Below are positions 1 to 10,877 of a stretch of DNA of 64,000 nucleotides, one piece after another. This stretch comes from Adiantum capillus-veneris (taxonomy: Eukaryota; Streptophyta; Polypodiopsida; Polypodiales; Pteridaceae). Every line of letters begins with the position of its first letter. Positions within the stretch are counted from its first letter, which is position 1. Where the stretch lies: contig CM043962.1 in the NCBI GenBank assembly GCA_014529385.2, positions 51,121,405 through 51,185,404 of the forward strand, in the 5' to 3' direction. The notes under the pieces are model-generated. The model had not been told where the DNA came from and ran no database searches. It worked only from the letters and a program-made list of their open reading frames with translations. The translations under genes were made by a program, and so were the position numbers.

Positions 1-2730
1 TGCTTGTGCCTCTAACTGTTCTTCTTGGTGCTGCATGTCTTCCGCACCCTCAGGAACTTCCATTGGCTCATCTGTGGCATTTGTCCCTATTTCACTAGTA
101 ACTGATTTTGATTCTTGTGTCCTTGTTTCGGCTATCTCTCTTTGTAATTTTGTGATCTGTTGTTGGGCCAACGTATCTCTTTTAGAAGCTTCTTCTACCA
201 GGTCAACCAACATTTCTTGCAGTGTAGCTAGGTACTGTTGGAGTTCTTCATGTTTTTTCTGAAGTGCTTTGTGTTCAGCTTTCAGTCTTTCCTCCGTGGC
301 TAGAGATCCTTCTGCCATATGCATTTGTTGTCTTTGCTCTAGTCTTAATTCTTTGGGCACGGTGGTGATTTGTACTTCCAAGGCTTGCATAACTTGATTA
401 TCTACTCCTGCACTTGCCCGCACATCCCTTGGTGTTGCCCTTAATCTCTTGATGGTCAAGGAAGCTCTAATTTTTCTTTCAGCTCCAGCACTTCATCTTT
501 TGTTGCCTCTAGCTTGTCTTTTTCCTTTTTGTTTTCCTCTTGGAGAGTCTTCACTTCTCTAGAGACCTCTGCCATTTCTAGTGTTAGAGTATCTCGTTCG
601 CTCTCAACCTCCCTTCATGTTGTAGTCAGAGTAGCAAGCTCCTTTTCTGCTTCTTCAGCTTTCAGATGGGTAACTTGTACCAAGCTCAAAAGGTTATCAC
701 GCTCCATTTGCATATTATCTTCTCTAGTACGCAGCATACTGTTTTCTTTAGCAATGGTTAGAGATCGCGTTCTGACTCTGTCCAGTATCTGATATGCGGC
801 TCTTATGTCATCTTCATTCGTTGCTACCAAGTTTCTAGCCGATGGCCTATTGATAGGGCCAGGAAATGGAACCTAATATCCCATACTTATCATGAACCCT
901 GTTGGTGGTATTCTCTATGGGTTGCCCAAAGGTCTCCATTGAGGCGTTTGAGGGATGTGAACCAACCCTAGCACTCCAGGTTGTGGGGAATACCTTTCTT
1001 GAGCTTGTCTTTGTGGTTCTTGATCTATCTTTGGTCCTTGAGACCCATCATCCCTTTTCTGGTAAGTGGGGTTCTCTTGTCTCTCTTCTTCCTCTTTTGC
1101 AGCCCATGGTGGAATCGAACTTCCGTCAACCACTATTGAAGCCTCTACCATTGTGTACCTGTCTTGAATGAGGTCTTAATAGGTGTCTCTTTCTTCTTTC
1201 TACTTGTCCCTAGGTGCAAGTGTTGTCTCTTCTGTTTCTTTTGGTGAGGATTGTGGTTTGGGTGTAGAGGATTTTGGACTTGGAGGAGGAGTGGAAGAGC
1301 CTAGTGCTGAAGGTGGTGGTGTTTCAACTTTCGCCCGGTCGCCTTCCTGATCCTTCTTCACTTGCAATTCCGGCATTTCCTTCAGCTTCTTCTTGATGTC
1401 TTAAACCTCCTCCATCGTGAAGGGCTCTAGATTTTGCTATTCAAGCATCCTTTTTGTCTCCTCATATGCTCAGATGTAGTGATCAAACTGGTCCTCTAGA
1501 GGTCTAGAGGAGCTTCCTCCGACTTTTGCTGGGTCAGGTACCCAATACTCCTCAAAATACCCCTTGAGTGCTCTTTCTACCCTGAATTTGCTCAATCAGC
1601 CTCTATCCGAGCGTCTTTTTGGCTGTGTGTTTCCTTGGGTCTTGTTTCGCTTGTCATTGCTATTTTTCTTTTCTTCTTCGGTGGTTTCGCAGGCTCTTCT
1701 TCTGGCACTGTTTCTAACCTTCTTTGTAGTCTTGTGGTGACTGGTGGAGCCACTATACTTATGGGCTTGCCTTCTATATCTGGCTTCAACTTAAACCACC
1801 CATTTTTTGTTGGCGTCTCTAGCCACAGGCTCTTCTTCATGCACTATTTCTAACCTTCTTCGTAGTCTTGTGGTGACTGTTGGAGCCACTGCACTTACAT
1901 TCTCGTCTTTTGTATCTAGCTTCAACTTAAACCACTCATTCTGTGTTAGCGGCTCTGGCCACTGTCCTCTAGCACCCATGGCTTCATATGCAATCTTCAT
2001 CAAGGTTTCCCCTCCTCCAATGTACTTTGGCTTTTCCATTTCCATGTCAACCACTTGCTCATGCAGGTATTGGGCGTAATTCACTTCTTTGGGCATGATG
2101 CTTTTCAATGCCCAGATTAGTTGTGTATTTTTGGGGCCTCTTGCTGCAAACATGGAAGTATTGGTTGTAGAGCTTGCAGATCTTTGTAGCTCTCGGGTCC
2201 ACCAAGTCTTCAAACGTTTGATTAGGCTTCTTTTGGGCGAAAACCTTTACTTCGTCTCTCCTTTCCCAAATTGAGCTTCCTTTATTGTGGAGCCCCAATG
2301 CGTCTACTATGGTTTGAGGGGTGATCAAAGTTTCTATCTTCTGTCCATCTAAGGACGTAATCACTGCCTTGCCGTCTTTTTGAATTGAGTTGACTAGCTC
2401 GTAGACTCTCTAAATATCCACACCTACTGGTGGTGTTGTGAAGAAATTATATAGGTCTGCTCTTTGCAGCTGGTTGAGGGTTTCTTCTTGGTTTGCAAAT
2501 TCTAACATCTCCCATGGATTCATTGGGATATCCACCGTGCTGCCTTAATGTGGGTCTTTGAAGGTGCCCTGGTATACTGCCAATCTTTCCTTTTCTAGTG
2601 TGGCCTCATCTACCCAAGCCTTATTAGCTGGCTTGAGTGTCTCCTCTGGCAGTGTGTAGGGATCACTGGCTGCAATAATGTCCATCATGGACATTCTTTT
2701 CTATTTTGTTGGTGATTTAGTGGCCTCCAT
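1..2730 (-). pseudogene. Broken retroelement-type ORF with coiled-coil C-terminal half
   Basis: Read on the minus strand from an ATG at 2730, one reading direction stays protein-like to the window edge, but in-frame stops (near codons 10, 54 and 97) and several frameshifts (about 2200, 1830 and 450) break it. The N-terminal part (about 2640-2060) has a globular look with short words such as SLDGQKIETLITPQTIVDALGL, recalling plant transposon-associated ORFs of Athila/Tat-like elements (inference, no search run). The middle is basic and Pro-rich. From about 830 to 1 it is rich in Glu, Lys, Gln and Leu with heptad-like spacing (coiled coil) and remains open at position 1, so the gene continues outside the window. 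Its 5' end faces the palindrome array at 2890-18472, so array and ORF may belong to one minus-strand element. I do not recognise a specific family. Confidence 0.6.
1691..1962 (-). repeat. 136-bp tandem duplication inside the minus-strand ORF
   Basis: Two head-to-tail copies, 1691-1826 and 1827-1962, share long words such as CTTGTGGTGACTG and CTTCAACTTAAACCAC. The unit is 136 bp, not a multiple of three, so the duplication shifts the frame. This explains why the same peptide (VTTRL.RRLE) appears twice in two frames. Confidence 0.8.
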
Positions 2731-3473
2731 TGATCCTGTAGGCACTTCGAGTGTAAAAGTTAGCTAATCTTGCATTTTCTCAATTTCTAGCTATCCAAAT
2801 GACTTCAAGATTGAAACACGTGCTAATTAGGGCCTAAGGGTGCAATGCACATGATCATGATTGCTTTTTGGGTGCAGATTTATATTGTGAGATATTATAC
2901 GCGTATAATGTCTAAGTGCTCAAAACAAAGTGATATTTCACATGTGCACATCTCTTATCATGTACTTCACGAGTATATGTCTGGATTTCAATTTTATTAT
3001 TATTTGGATAAGTTGTGACCACTAGAACCCTCTGTAGGCTTTGAAGCTGGATTCTGGCTTAGGTTTGAGTATATGAGGCTCAAATGGGATGAAATGAGGT
3101 AGATGCTCTCATAATCATGATGTGAAGGCTTAGAGGGGTTAAAGTTAGTCTCCAGGTTCATTTTCAAGTTAGTGAGACATCATACGCGTATGATGTCTAC
3201 TTTGTCAAAAATGGCTCAGACATGAAGTGTAAGTGGGCATTGGCATGGTATACCCTCCTGTGATATAAGAATTTGATTTGGGCTTCTCCTCCTATGCTTG
3301 GAGCCAAATATCAATCATAGAGCTTTGGATTCCGATATTGGGGTTAAGATGGGTATACAGCCACAGAATTTGATGAGACTTGAGATTTGGGCTAATATTA
3401 ATGGGATTAAGACTTTGGAAGTGAAATTTTTGCCCAAAACTATCATTTGGCTATAGAGAGACATAATACGCGT
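2731..3473. repeat. Left part of ~285-bp tandem array with conserved 24-bp palindromes
   Basis: Palindromes lie at 2890-2913 and 3175-3198 (the second is perfect over 24 bp), and the first 15 bases of a third lie at 3459-3473, cut by the Gypsy insertion. The core is ATTATACGCGTATAAT or a variant centred on ACGCGT. Start-to-start distances are 285 and 284 bp. The DNA between palindromes shows only weak similarity from unit to unit. No gene is seen in this stretch. Confidence 0.85.
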
Positions 3474-4188
3474 TGTCAGGAGTTTTTTGGAGCAAGGGAT
3501 TGCGCATATGTACATATACATGCATGGTGCATCAAATAAAGGTTTTCCCATTTTCCAGAGCCAGGTGGTTACGTGGGGCCCACATGTGTACAGGTAGGAC
3601 AGCATGTACATAGTGCATCAATTTTCACTATTACCAGTACCAGTGTGTTTTCTCTACAATAATGAGGAGTTGGTAGCGCGTAAAACTTCTCAAGGAAGCT
3701 ATCCGCGGGCCGAAGACATGAGGTAAGCAAGTGCGTCAGATGGCATCTTGTGGCGTCAGGAGGGCGAATGGGGTCAATACTTGCACGTGGAGAAGTACGA
3801 ACACAACGTGGGTGTTTTCTTGTGATAATTATGCAAAAAGGTCATCATGAGGACCACTTTTAGGGGCCACTTCACGTGGTGGCGGGATGCATTATTGAAA
3901 AAAGCTGAGTGCCAGGTGTGCGGATGATGCAAAAAGGTGACAACTATGCACTACGGGGTCAGTTTTTGGCATGTTCGGGGTTTGTTTGAGGTCATCTAAA
4001 ATGCCAAGGGTGCCCAAGTAATAAAGCTAAGTGTGCGAACTGAAAAAACTGAGAGAAGACCAGAAAAAACGTGGAGAGAAGAGGAGGAACAGCCGCAATT
4101 GTGTTTTTGCTCATTTTGGAGCCTGTTTTGGCCGTAAACTGCTCATCCGAGGTCGGATTTGAGAACTTTGACATTGTAGACTGGGGTT
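3474..4188 (+). repeat. Gypsy left LTR, first part
   Basis: Matches 16165 onward nearly base for base, with scattered substitutions. It ends at GACTGGGGTT, where the Copia element begins. The bases GGGTT (4184-4188) are the target site duplicated by the Copia. Confidence 0.9.
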
Positions 4189-4512
4189 TGTTGAGATTTC
4201 GAGCTCTACATCTTGAGTTGGCATCCACTACGGGTCTTGGCCGCTTACGACATTTACTCACAGGCGTGTTAGGTGACCGACACGGAGGATCTCTGCCAGT
4301 GATTCTACAGCTAGACTACACTTATAGTGCCATCCTAGTACGCTTCTAGCGTGTTCACACTTAGTGACCGCATGTACATATGTGCTACTTTTCAGTTTTA
4401 GCACGTAGTCATTTTGTACTCTCTTTTCTGTGTGAAGAAGAAGAAGAAGCTTTCCATCTCTGTGTGCTTTGTGCTTGTCTTGTGTAGCTCTCTTGCATCC
4501 TCATTCTTTGCA
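4189..4512 (+). repeat. Copia 5' LTR (324 bp)
   Basis: Starts TGTTGAG and ends TTTGCA, giving the TG...CA ends of an LTR. Aligned by eye without gaps to 9072-9395, with about 17 mismatches (nine transitions, eight transversions). Confidence 0.93.
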
Positions 4513-4526
4513 TGGTATCAGAGCCT
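4513..4526 (+). other. Primer binding site, initiator-Met tRNA
   Basis: TGGTATCAGAGC follows directly after the 5' LTR. This is the classical complement of the 3' end of plant initiator methionine tRNA used by Copia elements. Confidence 0.93.
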
Positions 4527-4751
4527 GGTGCAGGCAAGAGAGGCTAAGAGAGCAAGAGCATCACAATTCCTTTGTTCAACAGGTCTCCAAAGTGCAATAC
4601 ACAGAGATTTACTGTACAAGTACAGTGGTTGTATGTACGCTTGATTGTGGACACTCGTTGATTGTAGAAAGCGTTACAGGTACCACGATAGCAGGTTCAG
4701 CAGATTTGCAGGTTTTTGCAAATTGCAGCTATTTTGTCTTAGTGCTTCAAG

Positions 4752-7700
4752 ATGTCTGACGGTTTCAGTCAGATTGTTACTTAGAAGCTTGAGAAAAATA
4801 ACTACCCTGCATGGAAGTTCAGAATAACTAATTTCCTAAAAGGAAAAGGTTATTGGGACTATGTAGGAGGAGACAATGAAAAAGAACCAGAGATTCCCGA
4901 GGCAAATGCTACAGCAGAACAAAGAAAAGCCTTGAGGGACTGGCAACAAGGCCAGAGCAAAGTGATGTATTGGCTTTCTATGAGCATCACAGATGGCATG
5001 ATGGGCTATCTACAGGATGTTGAAACCCCCGCCATTGCATGGAAAAACCTAGGCAGAGTGTTCGAGGTAAACACCAAGGCCAGGAAGCTTCAACTAAAGT
5101 CGGAGCTAAATCAGGTTAAGAGGAACAACCTCTCCATCAATGATTATGCCTTGAAGATCAAGAGCATCATTGAGGCTCTTGGATCTATTAAAGTCTCAGT
5201 GGAAGACGATGACATTGTCCGTGCATGCTTGGATGGCCTAGGAGATGAGTATGTACATTTCAGGTCTTCCATGAATACAAGAGACGACATCCCCGTGTTC
5301 CAAGATTTGATTTCTATGCTTATTCTTGAGGAGAAGAACCTTGACGCATCTTCTTCTCATGGCAGAAATAATTCTGAACGGGCCTTCTATTCTAACTCCA
5401 ACAAAGGTAGAGGTAGAGGTCGTGGTCGAGGCCCAAGGGGTTGCAGGGGCCAATTTCAAGAAGGTCAATCAAATCAAAACAATACAGGTGGCAGGGGAAA
5501 CCAGTCTCAAGGCAGGGGGAGTCAAAGAGGTCGTGGTGCAGGATCAAGCAGGCAGCAACATACTCCAGATAGCAGAGAATGTTGGACTTGTGGTGAAAGA
5601 AGCCACATGTCACGTGACTGTCCAAAGGGAAAAGCAAGTGGAAAGAGAGAACAGGGCAACTATGCATCTACTAGCAAAGATGCAGATGACAGCAAAAGCG
5701 AGCGCATGTTTGTTATGTAGCATGTGATGAATACAATGACTGCAGAGAATTCCACCCAAGATGATGTTTGGTATGTGGATTCAAGTGCCTCTAATCACAT
5801 GACGTCTCGTGGAGAGTGGTTTAGAGATATGCGTAAACCAAATATGTCAGGCTATGTGCAGACAGGAGATGACACAGCTCACCCCATTGCTCATGTAGGG
5901 GACATACCTCTAAATACGAAGAGTGGGAAATCAAAGTACTTAGCAGATGTACTTCATGTCCCAAACATTACAAAGAATCTTGTTTCTGTTAGACAAATGG
6001 TTGATCAGGGTTTGCAGGTTCACTTCAATCCAAATGGCTATTATGTAGAAGATTTCCAGAATGGCTGTAAGCTGATCACAGAGGGCAAATGTGTGGGCAG
6101 AATGTTTACGCTGAATGTAGACATGCCTGAGGAAAAAGCTGCATTATTTGCACAGGGCACAGGTGTTGTGGCTGATGTTGACATTTGGCACAAACGCATT
6201 GGCCATGTCAATGAGTAGAGATTGCGTAGCATGCAATCAAAACAGATTGTAAAAGGTTTGCCCAAATTCAAGGTGGATGGTATGCATAAAGTGTGTGCAG
6301 CATGCCAGTTTGGAAAACAGTCAAAGGGCTCATTTCCACATGAGCACAATGTATGTGAAAAGCCACTTGAGGTGGTGCACACAGATGTTTGGGGTCCAAC
6401 CGATACTGCAAGTATACATGGTTGCAGGTATTATGTCTCTTTCATTGATGACCATACAAGGAAAGTATGCGTCTACTTCATGCGTAACAAAAGTGAAGTG
6501 TTTGGTCACTTTCAAGACTTCAAAGTCATGATTGAGAAGGAGACAGATATGCAAATCAAGACATTGAGGTCAGATGGAGGGGGAGAGTACTTCTCCAATG
6601 ATTTTTCAAATTTTTTGCGAATGCATGGTATACGCAGGCAGTTTACATGCAGATATACTCCACAGCAGAATGGGGTCGCAGAAAGAAAAAACAGGCACAT
6701 TGCAGAAGTTGCTTGTGCATTGATGAATGAGAAGAACATGCCTCATCATTTCTGGGCTGAAGCTGTAAATACAGCTCTGTACATTATGAACAGGACACCT
6801 ACAGCTGCGGTGCATGATGTAACACTTGAGGAAAAGTTTACAGGTACAAAGCCTGATTTGGCACACTTGAAAGTGTTTGGCTGCATAGCTTACGTGCATG
6901 TACCAGATGAGTTGCGTAGGAAATTGGATCCTAAAGCAGAGAAATGTATTCTTGTGGGATATTCCCTTGAATAAAAGGGGTACAGGTGCTACAATCCTAC
7001 TACACGAGAATTACGAGTGAGCAGAGATGTAGTCTTTGATGAGATGAGCAGCTGGTACAGTAATGGACATGGCACTATTGGGGCTGATGTAAAAGATGAT
7101 GTGGTTCTACAAAATGTGAGGCCACAGTCACAGGTTTTGAGTGGACCACAAGAGTCCTCTTCTCGTGGCTCTGTTGAGAAGCCATGGAATGGTAGACTAC
7201 GTACGCAGGTTACTCCACCAGCAGGTACAGGGAATGTATCACGAAAAGGAAAGGAAAAGGTTGATGAACCTCCCTTTATGGCTGATGCATCATCACGTTT
7301 TTCACATGTAAACATGGATTCAGATGGTTCTAAACAAATTCTTGATGAGGAATTTGGAATTCCAGCTGTCAGGACACCTGGTGTAAGGAAAGTACAAGAA
7401 GATGTTAGAGGGCAAAGGAGTGACCCAGGACCGCGCAGATCTAACAGAGTTAGAAATCCAGTTCAAAAATTGACTTATGATGGGTATCTAGCTCATCACC
7501 AAGCCTACATGGCTAAGGTGATACAGAATGTGGAGCCCACATGTTTTGAGGATGCAATTGGAAATGTGCATTGGGATGATGCAATGAATGAAGAGATGGC
7601 TGCATTGGAAGCAAACGACACATGGGAGTTGGTGCCATTGCCAAGTGGAAAGAAAGCTATTGGCTGTAAATGGGTGTATAAAACCAAGCATAAGGCTGAT

Positions 7701-9099
7701 GGTAACATTGAGCGTCACAAGGCAAGGCTGGTCGCAAAGGGTTATGCACAGACGTATGGCATAGACTATGAGGAGACCTTTGCTCCAGTGGCAAAGATGA
7801 CGACTATGAGAGCTGTCATAGCAGTGGCTGAATCTAGAGGATGGATTATGCATCAAATGGATGTAAAGAATGCCTTCTTGAATGGTGAGTTGCAAGAGGA
7901 AGTGTATATAGATCAGCCACCTGGTTATGTCGATCCAGGTTACCCAAATTATGTATGCAGGCTTCTCAAAGCTTTGTATGGTTTGAAGCAGGGCTCTAGA
8001 GCATGGTATGACAGGATTGCCACGTATCTTGTCAGTATTGGTTTTAGGAGAGCTCATGCTGATCATTCACTCTATGTACGTGAGAGTGATGTGGGGATTG
8101 TGGTCATTACCATATATGTAGATGACCTTATTATTGTGGGTGACAATGCTATGGAGATTGACCATGTGAAGGGTCTTCTCAAACAGGATTTTGAAATGAA
8201 AGATTTGGGCGAGTTGCGCTACTTTCTTGGCATTGAGGTAATCAGGACTCCAGAGGGTGTATGGCTGTCACAAAAACAGTATGCTTTGGACATGTTGTCA
8301 AAGTATGGTATGGCTGATTGTAAGCCAATTTCTATTCCCTTGGATGTGAATGCAAAGTTGAGTACAGAGAAGGGTGATGTTGTTGAGGATGTCAAGATGT
8401 ACAGGAAGATTGTGGGTAGTCTAATCTACTTGACTATCACGAGGCCAGACTTGAGCTACACAGTAGGCTTGGAGATTCAGTTCATGCAGCTTCCGAGGAA
8501 GCCACATTTGGATGGAGTACGACGCACACTTCGGTATGTGCAAGGGACTCTTGAGTACGCATTGTTCTATGCAGCAGATGCGCCATTACTATTGTATGGG
8601 TATACAGATGCAGATTGGGCAGGTAGCATTGTTGATAGGAGATCTACGAGTGGCTTCATGTTCTCTTTTGGGAGTGCTGCTGACTTGGAGCAGCCAAAAC
8701 CAGCCTACGGTTGCTTTATCGAGCACAGAGGCCGAGTACAGAGGTGCAGCAGTTGCGGCGTGCAAGGTAGCTTGGCTACGCATATTACTTGAGGACTTGG
8801 GAGTACAAGTGGACCAGCAGATTGTCATCCATTGTGACAACCTCAGCAGCATGCAGTTGGCTAGGAACCCAGTGTTCCATGCCAAGACCAAGCACATAGA
8901 GGTCCATTACCACTACGTTCGAGAGCGAGTGTTGGCGGGCGACATCGACTTGGTCTACGTCAGCACAGAGGAGAAGATAGAAGATATCTTTACCAAGGCC
9001 CTCGGAGCTGAGAAGCTTCGACATTTCCGAACCATGCTTGGATTCTGCGACATGCAGAGCTCGAGGGGGAGTGTTGAGATGTCGAGCTCTACATCTTGA
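4752..9099 (+). pseudogene. Copia gag-pol polyprotein, broken by four stops and one frameshift
   Basis: One long frame starts at ATG 4752. Gag ends in a CCHC zinc knuckle (5580-5621, CWTCGERSHMSRDC). Protease has DSSAS near 5780 where DSGAS is usual. Integrase follows with an HHCC zinc site (about 6184-6310) and a D,D,E catalytic set (6381 to about 6680). RT (about 7600-8300) carries YVDD at 8115-8126, and RNase H contains TDADWAGS and SSTEAEYRG. In-frame stops are at 4782 (TAG), 5718 (TAG), 6216 (TAG) and 6972 (TAA). A frameshift near 8680 separates the two halves of RNase H. The RT block (7017 to about 8680) is otherwise open. The frame runs into the 3' LTR before it stops. All four stops sit where Gln would fit. 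Confidence 0.92.
9060..9071 (+). other. Copia polypurine tract
   Basis: A purine run (GAGGGGGAG) stands immediately 5' of the 3' LTR. It is the expected plus-strand primer site. Confidence 0.8.
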
Positions 9100-9395
9100 G
9101 CTGGCATCCACTACGGGTCTTGGCCGCTTACGACATTTACTCACTGGCGCGTTAGGTGACCAACACGGAGGATCTCTACCAGTGATTCTATAGCTGGACT
9201 ACACTTATAGTGTCAGCCTAGTATGCTTCTAGCGAGTTCACACTTAGTGACCGCATGTACATATGTGCTACTTTTCAGTTTTAGCACTTAGTCATTTTGT
9301 ACTCTCTTTTCTGTGTGAAGAAGAAGAAGAATCTTTCCATCTATGTGTGCTTTGTGCTTGTCTTGTGTAGATCTCTTGCATCCTCATTCTTTACA
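9072..9395 (+). repeat. Copia 3' LTR (324 bp)
   Basis: TGTTGAG...TTTACA, same length as the 5' LTR, followed by the target duplication GGGTT. Confidence 0.93.
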
Positions 9396-9400
9396 GGGTT

Positions 9401-9816
9401 TTGGGCCATTTCGGACACGATGGCGTTGTGCATTTTGCCAAATTCCTCATGGTTTTTCTGTTGTTTTGGCTGTGTAAGTTTCTCCTATGAGCGAAGCTTC
9501 TTCTCCAATTTGTGATTGTATCTGACATATTTTACCAATACTGTGTCAGCTATTTGCCCCATTGGTGTTGGCCCAAGCTCATTTGTATCTAAACATAAAA
9601 AATTCTCCTCTTTTGAGCTGAGTTTTGTGTGTGTGTCTCTCTGTGTGGAGTGGGTAAATGGGTAGTCTCTCTCCTCTCACTCCATAGGTGTGTTCCCTGT
9701 CTCGGCCAGGTGGGTTGTGTAAGCCGAGTGGTGCCCCATAGTGTGTGTGTATATCATCCCAAGAGTGTGTGTCGGGTCGTTATAGAGGCGTTCTGTGTGT
9801 TTCCATCCCGCTCACA
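9401..9816 (+). repeat. Gypsy left LTR, second part
   Basis: Continues the Gypsy LTR after the Copia insertion and ends CCCGCTCACA like the right LTR. Two GT runs are shorter here than in the right LTR, which accounts for most of the ~20-bp length difference. Confidence 0.9.
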
Positions 9817-9822
9817 TTCTTT

Positions 9823-9840
9823 TGGTGCCCCCACAGAGGA
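9823..9840 (+). other. Candidate Gypsy primer binding site
   Basis: TGGTGCCCCCACAGAGGA begins six bases after the left LTR. It starts with TGG as a tRNA primer site must. I cannot name the tRNA without a comparison. Confidence 0.55.
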
Positions 9841-10877
9841 TCTTCTTCGAGTACCTTCTGCTTCGAGCTTCGAGATTCGGGATTCGGGATTACAGGTTGC
9901 TGACTACAGGTTATAGGTTACAGGGATAGGTACAGGTATAGGTAATTCACACAGGTACAGGTAGCTGGAGTACAGTGATATACTAGCAATGGTGTCACTT
10001 GTAGTTGTTGTGGGTATGCATCATTTGGCGCCTATTTGAGCGCATTGTCTACTGGTATTGTACGTTACTTGTGGAAACTGCCATTGTACACCTTTGTGGA
10101 GCCATATTTGGTTTTATTTGGCAGTCCCAGCCATTTCTGAGACTTGGTCTAGAAGATAGTCATTTCTGAGACTTGACTATACGAGATTTTCATAAGCCTT
10201 CGTGTGAGGGTCGATAGCGTGAGGTTTTATTGAGCTAGGGGATTCTCAAATGTGGAGATCCTTTCGGTGATACAGGTAGCTGGAGCACCCTTTTCATGAC
10301 CTCGCCATAGGCTATGTACTAGTGATTCCTACTTGATGCTCGAGTTCTATTGTTGGAAGTTTATGCATACATATACAGTCTATATTTTGGGTTCACACTG
10401 CTCTACTTCTGGGGAAACTCTACCAAAATTTTTCCAAGTTGTGATGGCTGGTTTTTTGGTCTTTTGAGCCATTTATGCTGTTATGCTACTGAAATTTTGA
10501 CAAAATCAGAGGATAAGACATGTGTGCTCTCTTGGAAGCTGCATGGTTGACTTTAATGGATGATCAAAATTGCCCTCAATTCACTCCTTTTCATTTAACT
10601 CAAAGAATCCATATAAATGTTCATGTGTCCAGGAAGATTTTTTTCCAACAGTGCATAGTCTTTATGTTTGGGCCAAGAAGATTAAGAGAGATACTGGAAT
10701 GTCCTTTGCCTGTTGTAATTCCGATGATTAACTAGGAAAACTCATTTGATGTGCATGTGTTAGTCCTTATCTAAAGCTGAGCTCCATTGAAGTTTCTAGG
10801 GATTGAGTCAGTCAAAAGTTTTGGGTTCTTGCACGTGTGTTCGAAGGGGTTCTCAAAGCATCAAAACTTGGGTAGTC
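9841..10877 (+). other. Gypsy untranslated leader
   Basis: No credible coding. From 9890 to 9975 the motif ACAGGT or TAGGT recurs about eight times. The rest is T/G-rich leader up to the gag ATG at 10878. Confidence 0.6.

Larger units (their letters stand above)
4189..9395 (+). mobile_element. Copia LTR retrotransposon nested in the Gypsy left LTR
   Basis: A complete 5207-bp insertion: LTR 4189-4512, primer site, gag-pol, polypurine tract, LTR 9072-9395. It is flanked by the 5-bp duplication GGGTT (4184-4188 and 9396-9400). The empty site can be read directly in the Gypsy right LTR around 16874-16885. The domain order protease, integrase, RT, RNase H identifies Copia. The two LTRs are the same length (324 bp) and differ at about 17 sites by hand count, so the insertion is not recent. 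Confidence 0.95.

Noticed and set aside
35..792. Plus-strand open frames at the left edge
   Set aside because: They are shadows of the minus-strand coiled-coil frame, which has far better protein-like composition.
4752..6974. Stop-codon reassignment or read-through (TAG/TAA as Gln)
   Set aside because: Neighbouring genes and other relics contain ordinary stops, frameshifts also occur, and the copy is an aged insertion; decay is simpler.
5238..8066. Several minus-strand open frames across the Copia element
   Set aside because: Antisense shadows of gag-pol without independent protein character.
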